DNA of 47,665 nucleotides, from contig NZ_JAHKPW010000043.1 of the NCBI RefSeq assembly GCF_018860755.1, positions 35,776 through 83,440 of the forward strand. Direction: 5' to 3'. The notes under the pieces were generated by a model, which had not been told where the DNA came from, did no database searches, and saw nothing but the letters and a program-made list of their open reading frames with translations. A program made the translations under genes and the position numbers. This DNA is from Colwellia sp. D2M02 (lineage in GTDB: Bacteria; Pseudomonadota; Gammaproteobacteria; Enterobacterales; Alteromonadaceae). Position 1 is the first letter of the stretch. Every line of letters starts with the position of its first letter. Positions 1-9,766 of the stretch are shown here, one piece after another.

Positions 1-193
1 GACAATAAGCTCCTGCATTATCTAATAAGCAACATCCATGCAGCGTCACATAAAAAGGTGATAACGCAGTAAAAATCACCAACAAACGCTGTTAGAAAGA
101 TCAACAGCCCCTAGCCACACTGCAATATATTTGCGGCAATTTTTGCCAAAAATAATGTATGCTTGCGACAATAAAAACAAAAAAAGGCTTATT

Positions 194-2323
194 ATGCAGA
201 ACAATAACATCCCGACACTTCCTCAACACGACTCAACACCCGAAAAACAACAACGTGAGTTTCAACTCGCTTTAGCCAAAACTAAATACAATTATATGAC
301 TTCTTATTTAGAAGGTGTTCCTCTTTCTGCCGACGTACCACAAGGAGAAGAGTTTTCATTACGATATAAAGAAGGTGTTATCTCAGTATTTATTCAACTT
401 GCTGAAAACTTTAAAAACAACGTTATAAGGTTATTAGAAAAAGAGCTTTGTGATGATATTGATAGTGACATTTTCAAAGATATTAGCGAGAGTTACCAAA
501 CCTTAGAAAGTAAATTAAGTGCGCTTCACCCTAAAAAAGACATTAAGTACATTAAAGACTTTATTCATAGCTTGAGTCAGCTGCCGACAGCTATTGAAGA
601 TGCCCTCAATATTCCTAAAGATATTATTAAAATGTTAAAAGGAATTGATCAAGTTATTGAGGAGGTAAAAAAGGAAGGGCCTACGGCTCTACTTAAATCG
701 ACACTATATGACTTATTAAATAACGATGGCAAACGTGATTACCTGCAAGCCAATTCGTTAGAAGACTACCAAGCACTCTATGCCTCGTTAGATACCCCTC
801 CTCTAACAGTGTCAATAAAAAGTAAACCATGGATGGAAAAAGAAAAAGCCCTTTATGATCAAGACTGGTACTTTGGTTATTTGCAAACTGCTGGCTTTAA
901 TACCACTAACTTAATTGCCGTAAGCGCTAGCGATACAAGTGATATGACTATTTCATTGAGTCAATTACTGCAAAAAATGCCAGTTACTGATCACATATTA
1001 CAGTCTGTGTTAGCAGACAATAATGTTAGTTTACAAACGGCAGTAGCCCAGAATCGGCTTTACGTTTGTGATTACACAATGTTAGAGGGTAAACAAAGTA
1101 ATGAGTTACACGGAAAACAGCGTTACGTAGCCGCACCTATCGCCTTATTTTACTCAACGGATAAAACTGCTAACGGTTTTCCTGATACAGGTAGTTACCT
1201 GCGCCCAATTGCCATTCAATTAGCACAACAATATAACCCAGACACGGCTCCTATATTTACCCCAAATAACTGCTCAGGCGCAAATGATGGTAATGGACTA
1301 AAATGGCAAGTAGCTAAAGCTATTGTGAATATTTGCAGTGCAATACAACATGAAAATGTTGCACATTTAGGGGCTTGCCACCTTATTATGGATACAATAA
1401 TTATTGCCGCACATAGGCAGCTTTCAGAAAAACACCCTATTTTAAAGCTTTTAATTCCGCATTTTCGCTTTACATTAAACATTAACAATGATGCCCTACA
1501 CAGTTTAGTTATTCCGGGTGGTGTTACCGCCTGTGACGTAGGGTTAACGACAGGCTCCTCTTTTGAAATGATTGCAGAGGCTAGAAGTGCTTGGCGTTGG
1601 GATGAGCAGAGCCCTGAACAGTTATTTAAAGCACGCGGTGTTAATACTGAGTCATTACCAGTTTTTGAGTTTCGCGATGACACCATATTGTTATGGCAAG
1701 CCATTAAGACATTCGTTAGAAATTATTTATCTATTTATTATAATAATGACAATGATGCCGTCGCTAATGATGAAGAATTACAAGGCTTTATCTTTGAATT
1801 AACCTCAACAAAATATGCTGATTTTAAAGGCTTAGATGGGTTAGTATCAACAGGAAATAGCGAACGCCCCTATAAAATAGATAGTTTTGACTACCTTGTA
1901 GAGCTTATCGCACATATTATCTATATTGCTGGACCTCAGCATGCCGCAGTAAATTATGCTCAGTATCCTTTAATGTCTTTTGCTCCTAGCGTAACGGGTT
2001 GTCTTTATCATGAACCTCCAGGAACCAACACGGTTATCAATACCATTGAAGATACTTTAACTTGGTGCCCTCCATTAGATATTGCTTTATATACACTATC
2101 TTTTGAGTACTTACTTAGCGGTGTACAATACGATGTTTTTGGCAAATATAGTCAAGACCCACGTATTGCCTACTTTAACGATCCTCAGGTGGAAGAAGTG
2201 CTGATTGACTTCCAGTGCCAATTAGCACAAATAGAAGTAGAAATACATCAGCGTAATAAGTTAAGAGCGATACCTTATACTTTCCAATTGCCGTCGATGA
2301 TTCCAAACAGCACAAGTATTTAA
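194..2323 (+). CDS. Lipoxygenase family protein
   Basis: Predicted non-heme iron dioxygenase that inserts O2 into polyunsaturated fatty acids to give hydroperoxides. Numbering from the ATG at 194 (709 residues), the iron ligands are all visible: His391 and His396 in the block AHLGACH, followed by RQLSEKHP and LLIPHF; His583 and Asn587 in QHAAVNYAQYP; and the C-terminal Ile709 in PNSTSI. The catalytic domain therefore looks complete. A TTG at 131 would add 21 residues, but AAGG at 184-187 lies 6 bases before the ATG, so I chose the ATG. I see no signal peptide, unlike the secreted Pseudomonas aeruginosa enzyme, so a cytoplasmic location is inferred. The N-terminal 200 residues are helical and not clearly a PLAT domain. 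It converges on the kinase gene. Family very sure; substrate unknown. Confidence 0.92.
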   Translation: MQNNNIPTLPQHDSTPEKQQREFQLALAKTKYNYMTSYLEGVPLSADVPQGEEFSLRYKEGVISVFIQLAENFKNNVIRLLEKELCDDIDSDIFKDISESYQTLESKLSALHPKKDIKYIKDFIHSLSQLPTAIEDALNIPKDIIKMLKGIDQVIEEVKKEGPTALLKSTLYDLLNNDGKRDYLQANSLEDYQALYASLDTPPLTVSIKSKPWMEKEKALYDQDWYFGYLQTAGFNTTNLIAVSASDTSDMTISLSQLLQKMPVTDHILQSVLADNNVSLQTAVAQNRLYVCDYTMLEGKQSNELHGKQRYVAAPIALFYSTDKTANGFPDTGSYLRPIAIQLAQQYNPDTAPIFTPNNCSGANDGNGLKWQVAKAIVNICSAIQHENVAHLGACHLIMDTIIIAAHRQLSEKHPILKLLIPHFRFTLNINNDALHSLVIPGGVTACDVGLTTGSSFEMIAEARSAWRWDEQSPEQLFKARGVNTESLPVFEFRDDTILLWQAIKTFVRNYLSIYYNNDNDAVANDEELQGFIFELTSTKYADFKGLDGLVSTGNSERPYKIDSFDYLVELIAHIIYIAGPQHAAVNYAQYPLMSFAPSVTGCLYHEPPGTNTVINTIEDTLTWCPPLDIALYTLSFEYLLSGVQYDVFGKYSQDPRIAYFNDPQVEEVLIDFQCQLAQIEVEIHQRNKLRAIPYTFQLPSMIPNSTSI

Positions 2324-2333
2324 GTAAATAAAA

Positions 2334-2365
2334 ACGGTACTTAGCGCTCTACGCTTAAGTACCGT
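2334..2365 (-). terminator. Rho-independent terminator of the kinase-GGDEF gene
   Basis: An inverted repeat ACGGTACTTAGCG / CGCTTAAGTACCGT with one bulged base and a 5-base loop lies between the convergent lipoxygenase and kinase genes. Read on the minus strand the stem runs into a T-rich tract, so it fits the end of the kinase gene. On the plus strand the T-tract is poor, so it may serve the lipoxygenase gene only weakly. Confidence 0.75.
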
Positions 2366-2395
2366 AAACAACTAACCTATTCTCGTTTTTATACG

Positions 2396-5300
2396 TTATG
2401 AAGGTGAAGCAAAGTAGTATGAGTTTCGCCCACTTTGTTTTGCTTTATATAACGCGACATCGGCAGACTTCACTAGCATAGCAGGCTCTAATCCCGGTAA
2501 GCTGGTCATAGTAGATATCCCCATACTAATCGTTATATAGGGTGCCGTTGTTGAAAAGGCATGAAGAATATTCAAACTGCGTATCTTATCTTGGCAACGC
2601 CGTGCAATGTTTTCAATTGACTCATGATCTGTGTTTGTCATTAAAATAACAAATTCTTCACCACCATAACGTGCAACTAAATCATTTTTACGTGTAACGA
2701 CTTCACTTAAAGCTTGTGCAACTAATTTAATGCACTTGTCCCCCTCTGGATGACCATAATTATCGTTATAGGCTTTGAAGTAATCAATATCAATCATAAT
2801 TAGTGACAGTGATCCACCTTCGCGAGAGCTTCTCGACCATTCTTGCTCTAACCTAAGATCAAACTCACGACGGTTAAAAATTCCCGTAAGTCCGTCTTTA
2901 ATCGCTAGCAATTGTAGCTCTTCTGTACGTTGTGCTACTTTATCTTCGAGTATTTCATAATGACGAGCATTAATTAATGATACTGCAGCTTGTGCAGCAA
3001 TAAGTTCTACCGTATCTTTATGTTTAGCGGTAAACGCTTGTTCCGTGACATTGTTTTCTAAATAAACAATGGCAACAAGTCTTCCTTGACCTGTAATAGG
3101 TAAACACATCAAGGATTTAGGTTGATTCAACTGTAAATAGCGATTACTGGAAAAGCGAGAGTCCTCTTTAGGGTTGTCCAGTATTAATGTCTCCAATGTT
3201 TTTTGCGTATAACGTATTAAAGTATCAGGTAATAATGGGTTACCTTGGGCTTCAAGCTCATCAAGGTTCATATTATAAAACTGGCTATGAATAGCAGCAG
3301 CGTGATCACTAATACGGCCAACAATCTCTACCGTTAGTTGCCCATCTCCATAAACAATAATCGCCCCTTGCTGTGCTCCGGCATTTTCCATTAACACTGT
3401 CATCATTTTTTCTAGTAATGAATTAACATGGATTTCTTCTGATAAAAGTTGGTTAGCTTTCAAAAGCGAATGCAAGTCTAACGAATTCATTTGCTCTACC
3501 GCTTTACTTGCGTTTGTTGATATTGCACTTCCCTGTGGTATGTTCACAATATTAGCTGAGTCAAAGCTTTGCTCTGGCCAACGCTCATTAATTTGCTGAC
3601 ACTTGGCAAGCGCTCCCCAGCGAGAATACAAATAAAAAGCATCTTTCATACAGCTAAGTGCAAGCCGTTTTTGGCCTAACGAAAATAAATATTTAGCGTA
3701 GCATTCACTGGCTAACGCTTCATTATTAATAAAGCCAGCTTCGTTAGCTGCATTAATGGCTTGCGCATAAGAGTCCATTGCAGTAACGGCTAAGCCCTCA
3801 ACACGAGCTACCTCTGCGCTAAGCAATAAATGTTTATGTAAATAATTTTTAGGACTATCAACTGACCATACTTTAAAGCGCTCGGTAATTTCTTTGGCCT
3901 TATCTAACAACACTTCAGCATCATCATGATTGAGTAAAATCAATGCTTGATAAAATAATCCTTCAACCATACTAGGGCTATCAGGAAGAAACATCCCGAC
4001 AATATCAATATTCTCCAGTGCCTTATTCTGTAACGGTTTATCGTCAATAATAAAGGCATGACGAATAATTGCGCCGGTATAAAAGGCTAAATCCATTGAG
4101 GGTGTATTAGCTTTATCACCAAAAAACTGGGTAACATTAAAGTCATCACTATCAAAAGAGTTTATTGAATGTGTTTTACCTTGCAGCGCCAATAACGCTT
4201 GATATGTCCCCACTAGTACATAATTCTCAGTCGCTGGCTGCTGCTTTTTACGTAAAAAGGCCAAGCCTTGTTCAATGTCTTCTTGTAATTCATTCAGAGG
4301 AACACCCGCAATAAATTTATTACAGGACTTAAAAAGCACGCTATATCCAGAATAAACAAAGTTTATACCCTCTTGCCCCCAAGAAATAACTTGCTCTAAA
4401 AATGGATAAGAATTTTCAATAGCTTCACACCAATGCAAATAACTTGATGAAAAATAACCATAGATCATAGATCTGTGATATTTGCTTTCCCACAAGTCTG
4501 AAACACTCTTTGCTAATTTACTCATCTGATAACAAGCGGGATACACTTCTCCCATCATTGACATAACTGTCGCATAAGATGCGTAACCAATGGAGCTTAA
4601 CTGACATTGACCGTACTTAAGTGACAGTATGACCATTTGACAGGCATTTACAGCATAAGATCTTGTTCGACCCGATAAATATGTCGCCATCGTCATCGCA
4701 TTGTGCAATTCCATTCGTAACAAGTGCTGTTTGTTAGTCATTTTTTCTGCAGTGAGTATGTCTTGCTCAGAGCATTGAGCTAGTAATTCTTGAGTAGCAA
4801 TAAAGGTATCTTTCAATTGAGCTTGAGCTACGTCTTCATTTTCTGGAAAGTCTATCTTGAGTATTGCTAAACCGCCGACGAGTAAAGAAATAGCGTCTTG
4901 AAACTCCCCCATAGACTGGCACTGCTCGGTTCTTAATAAAATTAATGCTATTTTTTCTTCTTGTGTAGAAACATGAACAATAGTTTGCTCGTATAAAGTT
5001 TTAGCTGCCGCTACATTACCAGCCAAGAACTCAACATCAATTAATGCTTTATATATTGAAAAGATTTGCTCAGCTTCATATTGCCAACTATTAACAGGTA
5101 ATAACTCAGTAGCTTTACGTAAGTAGGCAACAGCACTTGCATAGGTGGCGGCTCCCTTACTTTTTAAACCCGCTCTATAGTTAAGGGTAGCTAACTGTCT
5201 TAACTCATCAACATCATCAATCAGCGCAACACTACCATTGAGCAAGTTAAGTAAAGTAAAAAGGTTAGTTTCAATTTCATCTTCGGTTGAGTCTGCTAAC

Positions 5301-7423
5301 CAGTGACGACCAATATGCAATAAAAGCTCATCACGACCAGCTTCTGGCGTCAGCAAATAAGCAGCTTGCTGCACTCGGTCATGCAAGAATCGGTATTGCG
5401 ATTTAATTAAGCTACTCTCGTCATCAATATGCTGATAATGCTCATCAAGCGGAATAATAAAGCCAGCTTCAAGTAGTGGCCATAATATTTTTGCTGTGTT
5501 ATTAGTGTTATATTGGCACGCAGACAAGAGCTGTTTAAAACTAAACCTATGCCCTAAGTGGGCAGCAATAGAGGCAAGTAATTGTGATTTATTATCAAGC
5601 TGTTGTAAGCGCATAATCATTAACTCAACAACGTTATCTGTCATATCTCGTTGTTGAATTTGCTCAATATCCCACCACCATTTACCATGCTGATGCTGGT
5701 AACTAATGTCTCCTTCCTGATAAAGCGCTAATAAGAATTGATTGAGAAAAAATGGGTTACCTTGGGTTTTATCTAAGCATATTCTAGCTAATGTTTTAGC
5801 GTCACTCAGTGAGCAATGTAAGGTATCGGTTAATAACTGCTGTATATGCTGTAGTTTAAGTGGTGTTAAACTCACTTGTATTAACGCATCATTTTTGCTC
5901 ATGTTACTTAATGCACCCATTAATGGGTGAGATTCATCAACCTCATTATCGCGATAGGCACCGACAACATAAAGACCAGTAGGATTAGAGTCAGTAACTT
6001 CTTGCTGCAACAACTTGAGCGTTGGCATATCTACCCATTGCAAGTCATCTAAAAAGATAACCAAGGGTTGTTCACTTGAGTATAGTGCGCCAACAAAGTC
6101 AGTAAACACCATATTCAATCGTAATTCAGCTTCAGCAGGCGGTAATTGGATTAAAGGAGGAGCGCTACCAATAATAAGCTCTAAAGACGGTAGTAACTCG
6201 GTAATGATAGCAGCATTATCACCTAACACTAATTGCAGCTTGTTACGCCAGTTAAATTGACTCTCTTTACTTTCGCTTAATATTTTTTGCAAAAATTGCT
6301 GCAATGCATCAATCAGAACAAAGAATGGCTGACCGCTATTGTATTGATCGCATTTGCCGGAAATAAAAACGCCTTCATTGGCAATAATGCTTTTTTGTAA
6401 CTCATGTACCAATGCCGACTTACCAATACCTGAGTAACCACTTACCATAGCTAACTCTGCACGTTTAATACATGAGCGCTGGTACCCCTCTAAGATAATA
6501 GATAATTCTTTATCTCGACCATATAACTTAGGTGAAATGTGAAAGTGTAATGAAATGTCTGATTGAGCCAAGATGAACGACTCTATCATGTCATTCTTTT
6601 GCCATTGTTGATAACACTGGTGTAAATCAACCTGTAACCCACGAGCACTCTGATAACGATTTTCAGGTGACTTTGCCATTAATTTAGCAACTATTGCCGA
6701 CAGTACCTCTGGAATAGTTTGATCAACCTCACTTAATGGCTCAGCTATACGAGCAATATGGCAATGTAATAAAGTCATAACATTATCTGACTTAAAAGGA
6801 ACTTTGCCGCTAAACAAGTGATAAAGGGTAATTCCTAGTGAGTAAAAATCGCTTCGGTAATCAACCTTTAAATTAGTACGCCCCGTTTGCTCTGGAGAAA
6901 GATAATCAAAATCCCCGTGTACATTATTATGATTTAGTGGTACTTGCTTGTAACTGAGGCGTATTGCTTTAGAGAAATCGAACAACTTAATTTTAAAGCT
7001 ATCAATATCAACTAAAATATTTGCTGGAGTAATATCTCTATGAATCAATTTATGTCGATGAATATCACCAAGCGCAGAAGCCAGCTGACAAGCAATATGC
7101 AAACGCTGGGTAAAGGTTAGCTGATTTTTTTCTATCAGGCTGGCAAGGGTTTCAGATGAAAAGTCTTCGAGTAGTAAAGCATTACTATTTTTGTGTTTTA
7201 ACAACCCGTAGGCTTTAACCACCCAATCAGAGCTTATCGACTGTAAAATGTTATATTCATTCTTCCAACAAGCGTCTAACGCAATAGAGGGGTAATCAGT
7301 ATTTTGGTACTTAAGAATTGCGGTATTGCTACTCAAGCTTTCATCATCATTGATCACTTGTGCTACAACTATATTTTCATCAGAAGATATAATCTTCTTG
7401 ATAGTAGAATTCGATAAATTCAT
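2396..7423 (-). CDS. Multidomain Ser/Thr kinase, AAA-type ATPase, GAF and GGDEF signalling protein
   Basis: A 1675-residue predicted cytoplasmic signalling protein. Order of domains: protein kinase (about 1-275; Lys38 in AILK, catalytic HRDITPAN at 128-135, Asp149 in a DFS motif where DFG is usual, SPEQTGR activation segment); large ATPase with Walker A GYSGIGKS (Lys335) and Walker B LVIFLDDLQW; a long helical repeat region (about 680-1260); GAF (about 1310-1470); GGDEF with GGEEF at 1587-1591 and an RKND inhibitory site five residues before it. The front half resembles the kinase/ATPase/GAF proteins that often end in a histidine kinase; here the output is a diguanylate cyclase. So it could couple a stimulus and phosphorylation to c-di-GMP synthesis. 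Single-gene unit with its own terminator. Domain calls are strong; the signal sensed is unknown. Confidence 0.93.
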   Translation of the reverse strand: MNLSNSTIKKIISSDENIVVAQVINDDESLSSNTAILKYQNTDYPSIALDACWKNEYNILQSISSDWVVKAYGLLKHKNSNALLLEDFSSETLASLIEKNQLTFTQRLHIACQLASALGDIHRHKLIHRDITPANILVDIDSFKIKLFDFSKAIRLSYKQVPLNHNNVHGDFDYLSPEQTGRTNLKVDYRSDFYSLGITLYHLFSGKVPFKSDNVMTLLHCHIARIAEPLSEVDQTIPEVLSAIVAKLMAKSPENRYQSARGLQVDLHQCYQQWQKNDMIESFILAQSDISLHFHISPKLYGRDKELSIILEGYQRSCIKRAELAMVSGYSGIGKSALVHELQKSIIANEGVFISGKCDQYNSGQPFFVLIDALQQFLQKILSESKESQFNWRNKLQLVLGDNAAIITELLPSLELIIGSAPPLIQLPPAEAELRLNMVFTDFVGALYSSEQPLVIFLDDLQWVDMPTLKLLQQEVTDSNPTGLYVVGAYRDNEVDESHPLMGALSNMSKNDALIQVSLTPLKLQHIQQLLTDTLHCSLSDAKTLARICLDKTQGNPFFLNQFLLALYQEGDISYQHQHGKWWWDIEQIQQRDMTDNVVELMIMRLQQLDNKSQLLASIAAHLGHRFSFKQLLSACQYNTNNTAKILWPLLEAGFIIPLDEHYQHIDDESSLIKSQYRFLHDRVQQAAYLLTPEAGRDELLLHIGRHWLADSTEDEIETNLFTLLNLLNGSVALIDDVDELRQLATLNYRAGLKSKGAATYASAVAYLRKATELLPVNSWQYEAEQIFSIYKALIDVEFLAGNVAAAKTLYEQTIVHVSTQEEKIALILLRTEQCQSMGEFQDAISLLVGGLAILKIDFPENEDVAQAQLKDTFIATQELLAQCSEQDILTAEKMTNKQHLLRMELHNAMTMATYLSGRTRSYAVNACQMVILSLKYGQCQLSSIGYASYATVMSMMGEVYPACYQMSKLAKSVSDLWESKYHRSMIYGYFSSSYLHWCEAIENSYPFLEQVISWGQEGINFVYSGYSVLFKSCNKFIAGVPLNELQEDIEQGLAFLRKKQQPATENYVLVGTYQALLALQGKTHSINSFDSDDFNVTQFFGDKANTPSMDLAFYTGAIIRHAFIIDDKPLQNKALENIDIVGMFLPDSPSMVEGLFYQALILLNHDDAEVLLDKAKEITERFKVWSVDSPKNYLHKHLLLSAEVARVEGLAVTAMDSYAQAINAANEAGFINNEALASECYAKYLFSLGQKRLALSCMKDAFYLYSRWGALAKCQQINERWPEQSFDSANIVNIPQGSAISTNASKAVEQMNSLDLHSLLKANQLLSEEIHVNSLLEKMMTVLMENAGAQQGAIIVYGDGQLTVEIVGRISDHAAAIHSQFYNMNLDELEAQGNPLLPDTLIRYTQKTLETLILDNPKEDSRFSSNRYLQLNQPKSLMCLPITGQGRLVAIVYLENNVTEQAFTAKHKDTVELIAAQAAVSLINARHYEILEDKVAQRTEELQLLAIKDGLTGIFNRREFDLRLEQEWSRSSREGGSLSLIMIDIDYFKAYNDNYGHPEGDKCIKLVAQALSEVVTRKNDLVARYGGEEFVILMTNTDHESIENIARRCQDKIRSLNILHAFSTTAPYITISMGISTMTSLPGLEPAMLVKSADVALYKAKQSGRNSYYFASPS

Positions 7424-7871
7424 TGAGTATCTTACCTGCGTATTACAACCCCTCTAAAATAGTTTTATATGCTACTTAACAAAGTTTAGAAGCTCACAAT
7501 GCTAGCGCAGTATGTACTATTATTAATTTAGAGACTTAACATCAATTAAAAAGATAGCCCATTATTGAGAGTTTCATCACCTTTAAAGTCAATTAATTTG
7601 AATTTTATGAGATAAGTACTTCAATAAAGAGCATAGCTTAAGAGTATAGAGCAGTTACTTTTTAAAAATAAGTATTCATTAGAATATTATGAAAATAGAT
7701 AGTAGGGCTAGTTATCAATTTCGTAAGGTATTGGTGACTAGCCTTAATATGTCTTGAGTGAAGAATAGAAAATAGGAAGTTTTATGGGCTTGACGCTAAC
7801 ACGTTAAGCCCATTAAGGACTAGAAATAATAACAAAACTACTGAGCTGCAACATGAAGTAACTCAAGTACG
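7424..7871. other. Non-coding gap with two hairpins
   Basis: This stretch separates the DUF2799 gene from the kinase gene, both on the minus strand. It should hold the kinase promoter, but I could not place one with confidence. Two long inverted repeats lie at 7706-7743 (14-bp stem with two G-U pairs, 10-base loop) and 7784-7813 (12-bp stem with one G-U pair, 6-base loop). Neither has a clear T-tract. A 22-codon ATG frame near 7689 has no ribosome binding site and I do not call it a gene. Confidence 0.5.
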
Positions 7872-8312
7872 TTACTTTAAGCCACCAGACTTTTGCGCCT
7901 GGCGAGCATCTGCTAGTTCAGCTTGCTTTCTGACTTGATCTTTTTTCTCAACTAGCGCTCTACCACCTGCAATATAGCCTCGTTCAAATTCTTTTCTCAA
8001 TTCAAATGGGCATATTTGATTATCAGGCAAGCCCGACTCAGCTCTATCAAAACCTTTTTCGTATGTGCAATACTCAACAATACCTTTGGTGTAACCATCA
8101 AGGTAATTAGACTTCGCAGTTTCTGTTAAGGCTGACTGACACTGCTCTTCATAACGGTTAAATGTTCGTACAGATTTACCTGATAAAGCGACTTCATAAC
8201 CAACAGTATTCCAGTCATTAGTACAATCTATTGTTGTTTGTGTAGTTTCAGTTGTTGACTGACATGCGCTTAAAGAAAGGGCAGCGATAATAGCCACAAT
8301 TGTTTTTTTCAT
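7872..8312 (-). CDS. DUF2799 domain lipoprotein
   Basis: A 146-residue predicted lipoprotein of unknown function. Residues 1-17 form a lipoprotein signal peptide ending in the lipobox LSAC, with Cys17 the probable lipidated residue. The mature part has DCTNDW, repeated aromatic/Gly motifs (YLDGYTKG, ERGYIAGG) and several cysteines, which match my memory of the DUF2799 family. AGGG lies about 9 bases before the ATG. It stands alone, 66 bases downstream of the TonB2-operon TPR gene on the same strand, so readthrough is possible. The C-terminal 25 residues are charged and probably helical. No function should be inferred beyond an envelope location. Confidence 0.8.
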   Translation of the reverse strand: MKKTIVAIIAALSLSACQSTTETTQTTIDCTNDWNTVGYEVALSGKSVRTFNRYEEQCQSALTETAKSNYLDGYTKGIVEYCTYEKGFDRAESGLPDNQICPFELRKEFERGYIAGGRALVEKKDQVRKQAELADARQAQKSGGLK

Positions 8313-8378
8313 TTTTATTTCCCTAATATTTTATTAATTTATATTGGTGACCTTTAATACTTAGCCTAAATCGTAAGT

Positions 8379-9761
8379 CTAACTCGTTGTTTTACTCTCT
8401 GTACGAATAATGCTTTTAATGATTTGCATTTGTTCTGGTAAATAATGAAGATCTGGAAAACGACCATAAGCTTTTTGCAATACTGACAATGCAGCCTGAT
8501 GCTCTTGTTTGTCTAAATACAACTGGGCCTTACCTAGTAATGCTTGTTTCGCTTTGGCAGGTAATACTTCTGCTCGATTAAATAATAATTCTGCAATAAT
8601 AAAGTCTTCTCGCTCTACAGAAAAGAATGCAAAATTAATTAAGGCATCACCATTAGTAGGGTTTTTCTCAAGCGCTGTTTGGTAATAATTTTTAGCCTTT
8701 TGATATTGTTTGTTTTGGTTCGCAATTGTCGCCTTATGATTAAAATAGATACTTTGCTCATTAACACTCATTTTATTCACTTTATCAGCCAAATTAACAA
8801 GTAGTTTATCGGCTTGTTGCCACATTCTCGCCTGCTTCAACCAAATAAGGTATTCATTTAACATCACCATATCTAATGCAGACTTATCTAAATGCTGACT
8901 TATTAGTACTAAAGCGCGATCATAGCTGTGCATTTGTAAATGCAGTTGAGCCGCTGTTTTAAGGTTATTACCTGTATCATCACCAAGTAAAATAGCCATT
9001 TCAATACTCGCAAGCGCTTGCTTCATATTATTAGAGTCTATCGCTAAAACAGCCTGATTCAGCCAAAGCTCTTTATCTGCGGGATTTTTTTCAATTAACT
9101 GCGCCAGTAAGGCTTGTGCTGACTCATACATTTTTGCTTCAGACAACGCAATTAATAATCCTTGCTGCCATTGTACTTCTTCTGGCTGTAATGCCATCGC
9201 TTGTTGGTACGAGGTAATTGCACTAAACGCACCATAGAGTTTTAAGTTTAAATAAGCTAACTGACCATGCACCATGGCATCATTTGAACCAAAAGCAATC
9301 GCTTCAGAAAAATGATGGCGTGCTAATTTATATTGCTCTTGAATAAGATAAAGTTGCCCTAAATCACGATGAACACGCACTAGCTGTGGTTTACGTGATA
9401 ATACCGCTAAAAAAGTTTTTTCTGCTTTAGTAAATTGCTTTAACGAAAAATAAATTTGGGCTTTTAAGGTTAACATTGCAGGACTTAACTCAAGGTCATA
9501 ATAACCTTCAAGCTCTTTAAGTACCTCTGCCTCTTGTCCATTATCTAATAAAGTTTTTAAACGCTCTGCTGTTTCATATTCTTCAGGAGCGATTGTCGCT
9601 TCTCGCTCGCTATAAGGACCACTAAAGGCGGGTAAAACAAAGGTAGGTTTAGCTAAGGTTATTTTTAAATCGGTTATATTACTACTTGCTATAGTGTTCG
9701 TTGTAAAAACGATGCTAAGCAATGAGATAGATATAAATAGTTTGTGTGTTACTTTCAACAT
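8379..9761 (-). CDS. TPR-repeat protein of the TonB2 operon
   Basis: A 460-residue tetratricopeptide-repeat protein. Residues 1-25 look like a Sec signal peptide (hydrophobic LFISISLLSIVF, then a small-residue region), so it is probably periplasmic. From about residue 60 onward there are successive 34-residue helical pairs, for example blocks around 95-160 and 340-420. It is the last gene of the operon and its start lies only 5 bases after the tonB2 stop. A TPR gene at the end of TtpC-type TonB2 operons is a known arrangement in Vibrio and relatives, where it is thought to help TonB2 function. Role here is inferred from context. Confidence 0.85.
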   Translation of the reverse strand: MLKVTHKLFISISLLSIVFTTNTIASSNITDLKITLAKPTFVLPAFSGPYSEREATIAPEEYETAERLKTLLDNGQEAEVLKELEGYYDLELSPAMLTLKAQIYFSLKQFTKAEKTFLAVLSRKPQLVRVHRDLGQLYLIQEQYKLARHHFSEAIAFGSNDAMVHGQLAYLNLKLYGAFSAITSYQQAMALQPEEVQWQQGLLIALSEAKMYESAQALLAQLIEKNPADKELWLNQAVLAIDSNNMKQALASIEMAILLGDDTGNNLKTAAQLHLQMHSYDRALVLISQHLDKSALDMVMLNEYLIWLKQARMWQQADKLLVNLADKVNKMSVNEQSIYFNHKATIANQNKQYQKAKNYYQTALEKNPTNGDALINFAFFSVEREDFIIAELLFNRAEVLPAKAKQALLGKAQLYLDKQEHQAALSVLQKAYGRFPDLHYLPEQMQIIKSIIRTESKTTS

Positions 9762-9766
9762 ATTAA

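Noticed and set aside
1216..1704. 162-codon minus-strand frame inside the lipoxygenase gene
   Set aside because: Shadow of the plus-strand gene, whose conserved iron-ligand region covers the same bases.
7689..7757. 22-codon plus-strand ATG frame in the kinase upstream gap
   Set aside because: No ribosome binding site, and it is explained by the hairpin sequence it contains.
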